Positions 16,522-25,471 of a stretch of 42,652 bases of DNA are shown one piece after another. A program made the position numbers and the translations under genes. The stretch is from Elusimicrobiota bacterium (GTDB lineage Bacteria; Elusimicrobiota; Elusimicrobia; JACQPE01). Location of the stretch: contig JACQJO010000025.1 of the NCBI GenBank assembly GCA_016205025.1, positions 1 to 42,652 on the forward strand, given 5' to 3'. How positions within the stretch are numbered: position 1 is the first letter of the stretch; each line of letters begins with the position of its first letter. Under the pieces are notes generated by a model. The model saw only the letters and a list, made by a program, of their open reading frames with translations, did not search any database and had not been told where the DNA came from.

Positions 16522-17006
16522 TTCGACGTTCTGGATTGGCGCAATCGCTCGGCGGCTTCTATGCAATCAATGGCTTGGCGCATTGTGTCAGTAATAAAAT
16601 GACTGGGAGTCACCGGGAACCGCCGGCGCATTTTTTGGGAGTAGGCGCTTCTCGATAACGCGTCTTTGACAGTTTTAAGGCCCAGATCCACGCCTTCAGT
16701 CAGTCTTAAGGCTTTAAGGGGAACGTCGAGTCGGCAGCAGTAAGAGAAGATGGTTATATTGCCCAAATCAGGAACCGTTTTGCAGCCCAATGGATGAAGC
16801 ACCACGGGACGATACCCGATTTCTTCGGCCAATTCCCTGGCGGCGGCCTTTTGAGCCTTTTCTTTGGCGTGGACGGCTCCCCCAAAGAAACCCCAATGAC
16901 CGGGGTAAGGGATCCTCGGCTTGGGATCGCGTAGCTGCATCAAAATCCGTTTGCGCGCAACAGGCAGGATAACGACAAAACAATGATTCTTATTTCGAGC
17001 AGGCAT
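16518..17006 (-). CDS. Nudix hydrolase
   Basis: 162 residues on the minus strand, ATG at 17006 (a TTG at 17027 would add seven residues). The Nudix box is complete: Gly43-x5-Glu49-x7-Arg57-Glu58-Leu-Ala-Glu61-Glu62-x-Gly64. Upstream RIPYPGHWGFFGG is the usual strand leading into the box, as in NDP-sugar and dNTP hydrolases. Its stop overlaps the stop of the PanB-like gene by two bases, and it is divergent from the glycosyltransferase at 17047, so it breaks the otherwise one-directional run. Likely cleaves an NDP-sugar or other nucleoside diphosphate linked to X. Confidence 0.88.
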   Translation of the reverse strand: MPARNKNHCFVVILPVARKRILMQLRDPKPRIPYPGHWGFFGGAVHAKEKAQKAAARELAEEIGYRPVVLHPLGCKTVPDLGNITIFSYCCRLDVPLKALRLTEGVDLGLKTVKDALSRSAYSQKMRRRFPVTPSHFITDTMRQAIDCIEAAERLRQSRTSN

Positions 17007-17046
17007 GGGACTTTTTTGACTTAACAAGACAGGCTGATTTTATCTT

Positions 17047-18435
17047 ATGAACCATACCCCCATCCGTTATTTCATGGATGCTTTATCCGACTGGATTGAC
17101 CGCAAGAGCCCGGTATTAATCTTAACACCCTGGCAGAAGGGCCTGGGGAATTTAGCCGAAGAGATGTACTACGGTCTGCTTAAAGCCAGGCGGGATGGCA
17201 AGAAAATAATTTTTCTTTACCCGCGGCCCGTATTCGGAAATTTTCCGGCGCCTGTTGCCAATCACGAGCTATATTATTTGGAATCGGATTATTCGGTCAG
17301 CCTAGAGCGTAATTTTTTGGGGCAGGCGTTCAATCGGGCATTGGGCCTTATTTATGCGGTTTTATGGCTAAGCTATCTTTCTTTGAGAAAGTGCTTGCGG
17401 TTTCTGCGCAATCGAGGTTTCGTGCGCGCGTTGCCGCCATATAATTATTGGTACCGTTTTGCGGCCTTGGGCCGGTCGACTTTATGGAAACCCGCAGGTA
17501 TTCGGCATTTTTCCGAAGAAGCAGTTAAGGCTAAGGAGTGGCAACAGAATATCGCTAAACGATTTTCGGTGCGTCTTGAAGAGCGGAAATTCCAATATGC
17601 CCAAGCGCAGCGGGTGGAGATGGGCATTCCATTGTCCGACTGGTTTGTTTGTCTGCATGTCCGGGAGGGAGGATTTTGGCTCGATAGCTCCCAGCGCAGC
17701 TCTTCCATCGCCAGCTATTTTAATGGCATGAAAGTCATCGGGGCGGCCGGCGGATGGGTCGTCAGAATGGGTGATGCCACCATGACGCCTTTAGAGCCGA
17801 CGGAGCGCGTGATTGATTACCCGCATACGCCGTTTAAGTCCGAATCGATGGATCTGTATTTGCTTAGTCAGTGCCGTTTTTTTGTGGGCACCGATTCCGG
17901 TCCTCTGGCGGCCGCGGGAACTTTTTTTCAACGGCGCGCCCTGTGGACCGATTTGATCGGTTATGTTTCGGCTTATCCCCTGCGCCGGGGCGATCTGGGC
18001 CTAATGAAGCATGTTTTCTCGCGTTCGCGCAACCGTTTTTTGTCGATCAGAGAGCTCTTACAGGAACCCATTGAGTCCCAAGAAAGCTCGTTTGAGCCTT
18101 TGGGCGCTGACTATGTTTTAAAAGATAATACGCCGGAAGAAATCCGGGAGATCATCGAGGAGTGCTTGAGCAAACCCCCGGATGCTCCCTATACCGAGCT
18201 CCAGGAAACTTTTAACCATATTAGAATGTCGCGGATTCAAGAATTTGTCAAAAAGCGTGAACTGCGCAGAACGGTTTCGGCGGATATTGAGGAACGCTAC
18301 CGCAACGCGGCTTACGCCTATTATCACGGGGCCCTGGGACAGAGATATTTGGAACGCCACTGGCTTTGCAATGGTTTTAACGGAAACAACCAGCAGTTTT
18401 CTTCGGAAGCCGCTGCGGTCGTGACTGGTGCCTAG
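17047..18435 (+). CDS. TIGR04372-family putative glycosyltransferase, copy 3
   Basis: 462 residues. Shares the family core with copies 1 and 2: SDWFVCLHVREGGFW (LHVR at 203-206), GGWVVRMGDATMTPLEP, ERVIDYPHTPFKSESMDLYLL, CRFFVGTDSGP, then FSRSRNRFLS and a C-terminal GQRYLERHW. RMGD and VIDYPHTPFKS here are closest to the family pattern I know, so this copy may be the least diverged. Full N-terminus (RYFMDALSDWIDRKSPVLIL). It begins the long plus-strand run and is followed almost at once by a capsule-type GT-B protein, suggesting consecutive steps in glycan assembly. Confidence 0.77.
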   Translation: MNHTPIRYFMDALSDWIDRKSPVLILTPWQKGLGNLAEEMYYGLLKARRDGKKIIFLYPRPVFGNFPAPVANHELYYLESDYSVSLERNFLGQAFNRALGLIYAVLWLSYLSLRKCLRFLRNRGFVRALPPYNYWYRFAALGRSTLWKPAGIRHFSEEAVKAKEWQQNIAKRFSVRLEERKFQYAQAQRVEMGIPLSDWFVCLHVREGGFWLDSSQRSSSIASYFNGMKVIGAAGGWVVRMGDATMTPLEPTERVIDYPHTPFKSESMDLYLLSQCRFFVGTDSGPLAAAGTFFQRRALWTDLIGYVSAYPLRRGDLGLMKHVFSRSRNRFLSIRELLQEPIESQESSFEPLGADYVLKDNTPEEIREIIEECLSKPPDAPYTELQETFNHIRMSRIQEFVKKRELRRTVSADIEERYRNAAYAYYHGALGQRYLERHWLCNGFNGNNQQFSSEAAAVVTGA

Positions 18436-18472
18436 CCGACGGAGTCCTGCTAACGAGTCTTTTTTAATCAAA

Positions 18473-19975
18473 ATGATGCCTGTTGCGACGGATTCTCTGG
18501 AAGATAAAGCGAGCTTGGTGGAATTTATCCAAGCATTCCTTGACTTTGAGCAAAAGAATGGACTGTTTTCCATAAAAATTAAAGGGCATTATTTTTGGGA
18601 TTACGTCAGGTACGCCGTGTTTTATCAGTACGTCTATTCCCATTGCCATGAATATGTTGAGCCTAAAAAATCCAATCTGTTTTGGCACGTTGCCCAAGCC
18701 CAGAGATATCTCGTTTATTTATTTTTATGGCTGTTGAAAAAAAAGGACCCTTACGATGTTTTGGTGGTCAATTATGATCGCAATCGATTTTTTAACGGCC
18801 GGTACGTCAATATTACGACGTATCCTATCATTGAGAAACTGAATCGGAAATTAAAAATTTTGTTGATCGACCCCGCCAGGCTCGATGTTGATATCGAATC
18901 AAACTATCCGTGCGACGTGTTGCGTTATCGCCCGTTTTATCTGTTGGATAAAGTGCTTTCCAGATTTTTCCGTTATAACAATAAAGAAAAGGCCGTTTTT
19001 GAGGAAATTGGCTTAAAATTTCAGGAAAGATTCGGTATCTCTATTGATCTCCTGGCTTTGGCCAAGCAACATTATTCTTTTCAGATCCAATCGTACCGGC
19101 GGTATCTTGGGTATTTCAAAAAATATAAACCTAAAGTTGTGATGTACGCGGATAACGCCCACCTTAAGGGTTTGATAGAAGCCGCTAACGAAATCGGGAT
19201 TCCAACGGTCGACCTGCAGCATTCTTTGATTTCACCCGTTAATATTCTTTATAATTATCCCAGTCAAGCTGGCGGGCGCCGGTTGCCAACCCTATCCAAA
19301 TTTGTTTTTACTTTTGGAGATTTTTGGCATCCAGAATATCGTTTGCCAATCCACCCGGTTGCCGTTGGATTTCCTTTTTTGGAAATAGGCAAACGCGAGC
19401 CGGCAAGCGCTGGACTCGTTCGGCTTCCGGACAATAAGGCGGGTAAGCGTATTATTTTCATTTCGGATCATTATTTTTCCAAAAGCCAATCCATCGGCAC
19501 GGCCCTGGCGCTGTCCGATTTATTGCCGGAACATGTGATTTACTACAAACTGCGGCCCGAAGATTATCGCAACAGCCGGCTATTGCCCGAAGAGTTTCGT
19601 CTTAAAGAGAATATCAAGGTGATCGATAACGATCTGGTGTCCCTTTATGAATATTTCAAAATCTGTTCCTATCAAATAGGGATCAATTCCACCGCCCTTT
19701 ACGAAGGCCTTGCCTTTGGTTTGACCACTTTTGTTTTGAAAACAGGTTTGTATAGGGAGATGGAGCGGCTTTATGAGGGGGGACACGTCTTTTTGGCGTC
19801 AAATCCGGAGGAGATAGCCAGAAAAATTTTGATTCAAGACGCGCCCGCGACTCTAGACATGAATCGCGTGTTTCGGACAGACAGTTTGACCAATATCGAA
19901 AATATTTTGCCAGGCATCATTGAAGGAGGCGGACATGCTGCAGAGATTGAAAAACAGAATACGCAGAGAAGTTAG
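18473..19975 (+). CDS. Capsule/teichoic-type glycosyltransferase-like protein (GT-B fold likely)
   Basis: 500 residues from ATG 18473; a GTG at 18428 overlapping the previous stop is an alternative. The N-terminal FLDFEQKNGLFSIKIKGHYFWDYVRY is an opening I associate with a family of capsule-locus proteins. The C-terminal half resembles CDP-glycerol or sialyl/KpsS-type transferases: YADNAHLKGLIEAANEIGIPTVDLQHSLI, then IIFISDHYF, YYKLRPEDY and CSYQIGINSTALYEGLAFG, the last being the usual donor-site region of GT-B proteins. No membrane segment. Probably cytosolic and peripheral to the membrane. Donor and acceptor unknown. Confidence 0.65.
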   Translation: MMPVATDSLEDKASLVEFIQAFLDFEQKNGLFSIKIKGHYFWDYVRYAVFYQYVYSHCHEYVEPKKSNLFWHVAQAQRYLVYLFLWLLKKKDPYDVLVVNYDRNRFFNGRYVNITTYPIIEKLNRKLKILLIDPARLDVDIESNYPCDVLRYRPFYLLDKVLSRFFRYNNKEKAVFEEIGLKFQERFGISIDLLALAKQHYSFQIQSYRRYLGYFKKYKPKVVMYADNAHLKGLIEAANEIGIPTVDLQHSLISPVNILYNYPSQAGGRRLPTLSKFVFTFGDFWHPEYRLPIHPVAVGFPFLEIGKREPASAGLVRLPDNKAGKRIIFISDHYFSKSQSIGTALALSDLLPEHVIYYKLRPEDYRNSRLLPEEFRLKENIKVIDNDLVSLYEYFKICSYQIGINSTALYEGLAFGLTTFVLKTGLYREMERLYEGGHVFLASNPEEIARKILIQDAPATLDMNRVFRTDSLTNIENILPGIIEGGGHAAEIEKQNTQRS

Positions 19976-20750
19976 AAAAAGCCACCGAAACGGCGTACCT
20001 TACCAACAGGAAGTTGCGTTTCTGGAAAAAAACAGCAATTGGTTTGAGCACGCTCCCCTGGTGGCGGGACCGTCCACTTTTATTGATGATTGTTGTTCGG
20101 TTAAAACGATTTCCGCCGTTTCAGATATTATCAGCCGGCTGTCTGCCGACAAGTTCATATTGTTTAACGTTGATTTTTACAAGGCGGGCATTGAGCGATT
20201 CGGTCAGGGCTGGAAATATGCGGATATCAACACCGTATTGTTCGCCATAGCCGGCGGCGTTAAGATCGAGAGTTATCTTGAAATAGGGGTCAGGCGGGGG
20301 CGAAGCATGGCCATTGTGGCGTCGCAGCGTCCTGACGTCAAGATTGTCGGTTTCGATATGTGGATACCTAATTACGTGGGCATAGAAAATCCCGGACCCG
20401 ATTTTGTCGCCGGCGAGTTACGCAAGGTCGGCTACCGGGGACAGGCGGAATTTATTTCAGGCAATTCCCGCGTCACCGTGGCGGAATATTTTAGAACCCA
20501 TCCCCAAGATTATTTTGATTTGATTACCGTCGACGGCGATCATACCGCTCGGGGCGCCACCATTGACCTGCGTAACGTTATACCGAGATTGAAAGTTGGG
20601 GGAATTTTAGTTTTTGATGATACCCAAAATCCCGATCATCTTTATTTAAACAACGTGTGGCAATCGGAAGTTGTCCAAAGCGGGCGGTTCATCGCCCACT
20701 CTTTCAATGAGCTCGGATACGGCGTTTCGTTTGCTTTTAAGAAATATTGA
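19935..20750 (+). CDS. Class I SAM-dependent methyltransferase (Methyltransf_24-like)
   Basis: 271 residues. ATG 19935 is preceded by GAAGGAGG at about 19922-19928; this start lies inside the end of the previous gene (41-bp overlap). Motif I is YLEIGVRRGRSM (Glu116, Gly118, Gly122) and VGFDMW supplies Asp141. YFDLITVDGDHTARGATIDL (about 193-212) and GGILVFDD are the pattern of the Methyltransf_24/cephalosporin-hydroxylase-like group, where the DGDH segment is typical. Acceptor unknown. Followed 19 bp later by a second methyltransferase. Confidence 0.8.
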   Translation: MLQRLKNRIRREVRKSHRNGVPYQQEVAFLEKNSNWFEHAPLVAGPSTFIDDCCSVKTISAVSDIISRLSADKFILFNVDFYKAGIERFGQGWKYADINTVLFAIAGGVKIESYLEIGVRRGRSMAIVASQRPDVKIVGFDMWIPNYVGIENPGPDFVAGELRKVGYRGQAEFISGNSRVTVAEYFRTHPQDYFDLITVDGDHTARGATIDLRNVIPRLKVGGILVFDDTQNPDHLYLNNVWQSEVVQSGRFIAHSFNELGYGVSFAFKKY

Positions 20751-20769
20751 TTTTTATAACTCCAGATTT

Positions 20770-21489
20770 ATGGTAGAGCGTTTTTTGGACAAGTTGATCG
20801 CCTGGAGCAAGCGGCTCAAGCGGTCCTATCTTGCATGGAGAGTAAAGCTAAAAATTCAAAGAAATGGACCCGAATCTCCGCGAGCCCAGGACCTCGATAT
20901 TTATTCCACGCCGTCCTTCGGCGATTTGGTCAGCACGTGGGGGGAGCAAACTGCGTGGAAGGAGATTGAGTACCTGCTGGTCAACTGCAAGGGCAAAGTT
21001 TTGGATATGGCCTGCGGCACCTGCGTCATTTTTCCGAAGCTTTCCAAGTTCGAATATTGCGATCTTTACGGCTGCGATATTTCGCGGTATCTTATCGAAA
21101 GAGCCGTTCAGGCGGGATTGCCCAGCTCCAAGCTGACCGCCTGTGACGCCACTAAAACTCCCTACGGAGATGATTTTTTTGATCATGCGTATTCTATCGG
21201 TTCCTTGGAGCATTTTACCGAAGAGGGCATATCGGCTTTTTTAAATGAATCCCGCCGGATCGCGCGATACTCTACGTTTCATCAGATCCCCGTTTCCAGA
21301 AGCAATCGCGACGAGGGGTGGATTAAGCTTGGGCAGAGTTATTTTAATAACTCCGTCGATTGGTGGCTGAATAAATTTAAAGCGGTCTATCCAAAGGTTT
21401 ATATCCTTGATTCCGAGTGGGAAGACCCCATATCTGTCGGAAAATGGTTCGTATGCTTTAAATCCGAAGGCAATGGCTGGAAAAATTAA
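20770..21489 (+). CDS. Class I SAM-dependent methyltransferase
   Basis: 239 residues from ATG 20770; the frame is open further upstream but that would run into the preceding gene. Motif I is VLDMACGTC (Asp79, Gly83), Asp103 lies in YGCDISRYLIERA, and DDFFDHAYSIGSLEHF corresponds to motif IV of Methyltransf_11 enzymes. The basic N-terminus (RFLDKLIAWSKRLKRSYLAWRVKLK) could associate with membranes. The second G of the usual GxGxG is replaced by Cys-Gly-Thr. Its end overlaps the epimerase by 17 bp. Confidence 0.75.
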   Translation: MVERFLDKLIAWSKRLKRSYLAWRVKLKIQRNGPESPRAQDLDIYSTPSFGDLVSTWGEQTAWKEIEYLLVNCKGKVLDMACGTCVIFPKLSKFEYCDLYGCDISRYLIERAVQAGLPSSKLTACDATKTPYGDDFFDHAYSIGSLEHFTEEGISAFLNESRRIARYSTFHQIPVSRSNRDEGWIKLGQSYFNNSVDWWLNKFKAVYPKVYILDSEWEDPISVGKWFVCFKSEGNGWKN

Positions 21490-22453
21490 GCTCAAAATCT
21501 TGGTAACGGGCGCCATGGGGTTTGTGGGCGCGCCCATTGTCAGGCGATTGGCCCGGTGCCACGATTTAACCGTTGCCGACCGGCTTGATTTTGGGATACC
21601 CTCCTCCATTAAAAGCCTCATCGACGAGGGCGCCGTTGAGCTAATCCAGACCAATTTAAGCGAAACCTCGGATCTTCACCGGCGGCTTGGATCCGGAGAG
21701 TTTGACTGCACCGTTCATATGGCGGCGATTCATTTTATCCCGGCGTGCGAACGCGACCCCGCCGAAACTTACCGCTCAAACGTATTGGCCCCCCTTCATT
21801 TGCTTGCCTCACTGCCGGCCGGCTCTAAATTCCTCAATTTTTCTTCGGCAGCGGTGTATAAACCCGAGACGGCGGCGCACAGAGAAGGCGAATCGGTCAT
21901 TGAGCCTATTGAGATCTACGGCTGGTCTAAGAAACACACGGAAGATTTGGCCCGCCATTTTTGTCAAACCAAGAATTTATCCGTCATCAATATCCGTTTA
22001 TTTAACGCCGTGGGCCCGGGGGAGACCAATCCTCATGTTTTACCCGCCATCTTGGGCCAGCTCGCGGCAGGCCAAAGGACCTTACGGCTCGGCGACCTTC
22101 GGCCCAAGAGAGATTTTATTCATGTTGATGATATTGCTTGGGCTCTCGAACGATTCATCGAAATCTGGCCGGCCGGACAAGGTTCGTTTGAGAGCTGCAA
22201 TTTGGGCACGGGTCACGCCGTATCCATTGAGGACCTGCTTGGCGAAATGAAGGTTATTTTAAAGTCCGACATCGTGGTCCAAAGCGTTGCCTCTAAAAGA
22301 AGAACCGTGGATCGGATGATGCTTTGTGCCGATATCGCGAAACTTAAAAAGTTTATCCCTGATTTTAAGCCCAAATTGCCGGCTGATTGGCTGGCTGACC
22401 TATTGCGCGAGCCAGGCCTTCGATTTGAAACGCGCCAGCCGGTGTCTTTATGA
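21473..22453 (+). CDS. NAD-dependent epimerase/dehydratase (extended SDR)
   Basis: 326 residues from ATG 21473. Cofactor motif TGAMGFVG (12-19); NFSSAAVYK supplies Ser124/Ser125; Tyr149-x3-Lys153 in IYGWSKKHTE is the catalytic pair; NAVGPGETNPHVLP and RDFIHVDDIAWAL are the substrate-binding segments usual in GalE-like and UDP-glucose epimerase relatives. Acts on a nucleotide-sugar in the cytosol, probably as a 4-epimerase, 4,6-dehydratase or reductase. The specific reaction cannot be told. Coupled on both sides: a 17-bp overlap upstream and ATGA downstream. Confidence 0.85.
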   Translation: MAGKIKLKILVTGAMGFVGAPIVRRLARCHDLTVADRLDFGIPSSIKSLIDEGAVELIQTNLSETSDLHRRLGSGEFDCTVHMAAIHFIPACERDPAETYRSNVLAPLHLLASLPAGSKFLNFSSAAVYKPETAAHREGESVIEPIEIYGWSKKHTEDLARHFCQTKNLSVINIRLFNAVGPGETNPHVLPAILGQLAAGQRTLRLGDLRPKRDFIHVDDIAWALERFIEIWPAGQGSFESCNLGTGHAVSIEDLLGEMKVILKSDIVVQSVASKRRTVDRMMLCADIAKLKKFIPDFKPKLPADWLADLLREPGLRFETRQPVSL

Positions 22454-23445
22454 GCGCGGTTAGCGATATTCCCCAAACAAAAGGATGGCGCCTTTCTCCG
22501 GGCGCGACGCAAGCGCTTCGCTGTCCGGCTTGTCGCTGCGGCTTGGAGTTTCAAGATGATGAGATTAGCTGCACCGGACCCTCCTGTGGCAAGGTTTACC
22601 CGGTCGTTGACGGAATACCGGTCTTAATTGACGATGTCGGAAGCGTTTTTTCTCTTAATGATTTTACTGCCCGGCGCGGTACTTTTTATCAATCTTCCGA
22701 AACGGGGGCGCGTCAATCCATCAGCCGCTTACTGCCAAGCCTGGGAGACAATTTAAAAGCCAAGGGCAATTTTTTGCGGTTCGCCGGACTGCTGCGGCGC
22801 AGCACCGCTAGCCCCAAGGTTTTGGTGGTAGGAGGCAGCCGCGTGGGCCCGGGTTTAGAGAGCATTCTGTCTGACCCTCAAATTGATTTCGTGGAATCCG
22901 ATGTCGCTTTAGGGCAAAGAACAGCGTTGATTTGCGATGCCCACGGCCTTCCCTTTGATGACGAAACCTTCGACGCCGTTGTGGCCCAAGTGGTTTTAGA
23001 GCATGTCGTTGATCCGTATGCCTGCGTTGAGGAAATGCGCCGGATTTTAAAGCCTGGGGGGTTGGTTTACGCCGAGACGCCTTTCATGGAGCAGGTGCAT
23101 GCCGGCCGTTACGATTTCACTCGCTTTACCCGGTTGGGTCACCGGCGTTTGTTCCGCGGTTTTGAAGAGATCTCCAGCGGTATTGTGGGTGGACCGGGCA
23201 TGGCGTTGGCCTGGTCTTACCGTTATTTTTTGCTTAGTTTTGCCGAATCGAGGCGTTTAAGAACGCTTTTGAGCGCTTTTGCGCGTCTGACCGCGTTTTG
23301 GCTTAAATATTTCGACCCTTACTTAACCTCAAAGGCCGGGGCTTTGGACGCAGCCGCAGAATTTTATTTTATGGGCCGCAAAAGCGACCGGCTGTTGGCT
23401 GACCGGGAACTGATCCGATCGTATAAAGGGCTCATGGATCAGTAG
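22450..23445 (+). CDS. SAM-dependent methyltransferase with Trm112-like zinc ribbon
   Basis: 331 residues, ATGA overlap with the epimerase. An N-terminal zinc-ribbon-like segment (Cys25, Cys28, Cys41, Cys46) ends in VYPVVDGIPVLI, the signature of Trm112/YcaR-type domains. The methyltransferase domain follows: KVLVVGGSRVGPG for motif I, an unusual form, then LPFDDETFDAVVAQVVLEHVVDP and EEMRRILKPGGLVYAETPF, clear Methyltransf_11 features. The weak motif I leaves it possible that SAM binding is altered. Acceptor unknown. Confidence 0.78.
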   Translation: MSAVSDIPQTKGWRLSPGATQALRCPACRCGLEFQDDEISCTGPSCGKVYPVVDGIPVLIDDVGSVFSLNDFTARRGTFYQSSETGARQSISRLLPSLGDNLKAKGNFLRFAGLLRRSTASPKVLVVGGSRVGPGLESILSDPQIDFVESDVALGQRTALICDAHGLPFDDETFDAVVAQVVLEHVVDPYACVEEMRRILKPGGLVYAETPFMEQVHAGRYDFTRFTRLGHRRLFRGFEEISSGIVGGPGMALAWSYRYFLLSFAESRRLRTLLSAFARLTAFWLKYFDPYLTSKAGALDAAAEFYFMGRKSDRLLADRELIRSYKGLMDQ

Positions 23446-23449
23446 TGCC

Positions 23450-24625
23450 ATGGAAAAATCAAGCCGCTATCTATTAATTAGCCCCGCCTATCCGCCGCCT
23501 TTTATCGGAGGAGCCAAGGTTTATATTTATAACATGGTTGAGCATTGCCCTGAAAATATCGACATCTTGACCAGCAGTTTAAAAGATGGGCGCCAGGAGG
23601 TTTCCAATCCCCGGCACCGGATTTTTAGGAGCCGCTATATTTGGGACCGCATTGATGTCGATCCCGCGCCGTGGAATCTTCTGGTTTCTTACGCCTACCT
23701 GGTGACTTGGTTTTTCCGCCACCGGCGTCTTTATAAAGCCGTTGTTGTTAATGCCGAAACTTTTGCCAACGGGCTTTTCTTTTTATTCGCTAAATTTTTA
23801 GGGGTCCCGGTCATCGGCGTGGGTTATGGGGATGAATATACTCTAGCCTTAAAAAGCAGAACGCTTAAGGGTTGGATCAAGCGTACGTTTTTAACTAGTG
23901 TTCAGAATAAAGCGGACGGGTTTATCGTTGTTTGCGATTTTGCCAAACAGATCCTTGTTTCTCTGGGTGTTGACCCTGCGCGCGTCGATGTTATCGGACC
24001 GACCATTAATCCGGCCAAGGTACGTTCGTTGCCTGAAACTAAAGCCCGTGGTCGCCGGGTGATCAGCGTGGGGCGCTTGATGGAGCGCAAGGGTTTTCAC
24101 AAGCTCATTGAGTCCATTGACCGTTTGAAGGCCAAATTTCCCGATATTCATTTGTCCATTGTGGGTGAAGGCCCTTATAAACAAAAATTGACAGACGAGG
24201 TATCCCAGCGGAATTTGGGGTCCTATGTTTCCATCCGGGGCGCCGTGTCCGACCAGGAATTGGCCCGGCTTTACGAAAACAGCGATCTTTTTGTGCTGGC
24301 CAACATGATGCTGGCCAACGGAAATACCGAGGGATGCCCCACGGTGTTTGTGGAGGCTGCGGCCTGCGGCTTGCCTGTCATCGGAGGAACCGACTCCGGC
24401 GCTTCAACGGCCATTGAAGACGGCCGGACGGGTTTTATCGCCAATTCAAGAAACATCGATGAGCTTTCCGAGCGCATTGACCGGATTTTACGCGACCCCG
24501 GACTAGCCGAATCCATGGCCAAGGCGGGTATTGCTAAGGTTCTCCGCGATCATCTGCCGGAGAGGGCGGGCGCGGAGTTTTATCGCTCCTTAGCGCGGTT
24601 TTCGGATCGTCTTGATTCCAAGTGA
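23450..24625 (+). CDS. Glycosyltransferase family 4 (GT4)
   Basis: 391 residues, GT-B fold. N-terminal LISPAYPPPFIGGAKVYIYNMV is the glycine-rich acceptor loop of GT4. The C-terminal half has VISVGRLMERKGFHKLIESI, LSIVGEGPYKQKL, and the EX7E signature in EGCPTVFVE (Glu294, Glu302) followed by ACGLPVIGG. Retaining transferase using an NDP-sugar donor on the cytosolic face of the inner membrane. It begins 4 bp after the previous stop and its own TGA overlaps the next GTG. Confidence 0.92.
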   Translation: MEKSSRYLLISPAYPPPFIGGAKVYIYNMVEHCPENIDILTSSLKDGRQEVSNPRHRIFRSRYIWDRIDVDPAPWNLLVSYAYLVTWFFRHRRLYKAVVVNAETFANGLFFLFAKFLGVPVIGVGYGDEYTLALKSRTLKGWIKRTFLTSVQNKADGFIVVCDFAKQILVSLGVDPARVDVIGPTINPAKVRSLPETKARGRRVISVGRLMERKGFHKLIESIDRLKAKFPDIHLSIVGEGPYKQKLTDEVSQRNLGSYVSIRGAVSDQELARLYENSDLFVLANMMLANGNTEGCPTVFVEAAACGLPVIGGTDSGASTAIEDGRTGFIANSRNIDELSERIDRILRDPGLAESMAKAGIAKVLRDHLPERAGAEFYRSLARFSDRLDSK

Positions 24626-25410
24626 CCCTTAGAAACTTAATACCGGTGCTTTTGTCCCCCGCTTTTCTTGTTGCCCTGGGCCTAGCGGCAATCGCCGCAT
24701 TGCTGATGCTTAGACCAAAAAGCAAGCTGGTTAAAGGTGTTTCGATTAGTGTTTTTCTTCTCTATTATTTTTTTTCAACTTGGCCGCTGGCCAACCTGCT
24801 TTTGTCAGCCCTGGAGGGCAAATACCCTGCGGCGTCCCCGGGGGATTTTGCGCAAACCCGGCTGATCGTTGTTTTAGCCGGCAACGCGACCATGAGGGGG
24901 GGTTTAAGAGCCAGATCCGAACTCAACGAGGCCTCTTGGAAAAGGTTATGGCGCGGCATCGAGCTTTATGATGAACTTAAGGGAAAGGCTCCGGTTTTTT
25001 TCGTGGGCGAGTCCGATGATCCCTTGCGGCGAGCGCCCGGCGGCGCTAGTCTTGTTTGGCAGGCGGCCAGCCGATGGCAGATTTCACCGCGCCATTTTTG
25101 GATCGATCACACGCCGGGCAACACCTACACCAGCGCTTTGGTGGTTCAGGGAGTTTTGGCCGAAAAATTTCCAGGCGAAAAGAATCCCAAAATCGCTCTA
25201 GTCACCTCGGCTTGGCACATGCCCAGAGCCGCCGGAGTTTTTAAAAAGGCGGGCATTGAGTTCATTGCGGAACCTTGTGACTGGCGCTCCGTTTCCTTGC
25301 AGCTAAACGCCTGGGCGTGGTTGCCTAATTTCGATGCTCTTTCGACCTCAACTTTAGCCTTGCGAGAATGGTTGGGCATTGCCGCCTATAAGATCAGGGA
25401 TCACAGCTAA
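24622..25410 (+). CDS. DUF218/ElyC-SanA-like membrane protein
   Basis: 262 residues from GTG 24622 in a GTGA overlap. Two N-terminal hydrophobic segments (about 5-31 and 38-58) precede a soluble domain with LIVVLAGN (about 74-81), FVGESDD, TPGNTYTSALVV and VTSAWHMPRAAGVFKKAG, the conserved order of DUF218 (YdcF/ElyC/SanA). E. coli members affect envelope integrity and undecaprenyl-phosphate-linked pathways. Encoded among polysaccharide assembly genes, directly before the first O-antigen ligase/polymerase, so a role in lipid-carrier handling is attractive but unproven. Confidence 0.83.
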   Translation: MTLRNLIPVLLSPAFLVALGLAAIAALLMLRPKSKLVKGVSISVFLLYYFFSTWPLANLLLSALEGKYPAASPGDFAQTRLIVVLAGNATMRGGLRARSELNEASWKRLWRGIELYDELKGKAPVFFVGESDDPLRRAPGGASLVWQAASRWQISPRHFWIDHTPGNTYTSALVVQGVLAEKFPGEKNPKIALVTSAWHMPRAAGVFKKAGIEFIAEPCDWRSVSLQLNAWAWLPNFDALSTSTLALREWLGIAAYKIRDHS

Positions 25411-25471
25411 AGCCCCGGCTTGGGGTCATGATTTTATAAACTACTATGCCATTAGGAAAGGAGCTGTATCG

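Noticed and set aside
18118-18573. Minus-strand ORF of 151 codons
   Set aside because: Spans the junction of two real plus-strand genes in the opposite strand and has no motif.
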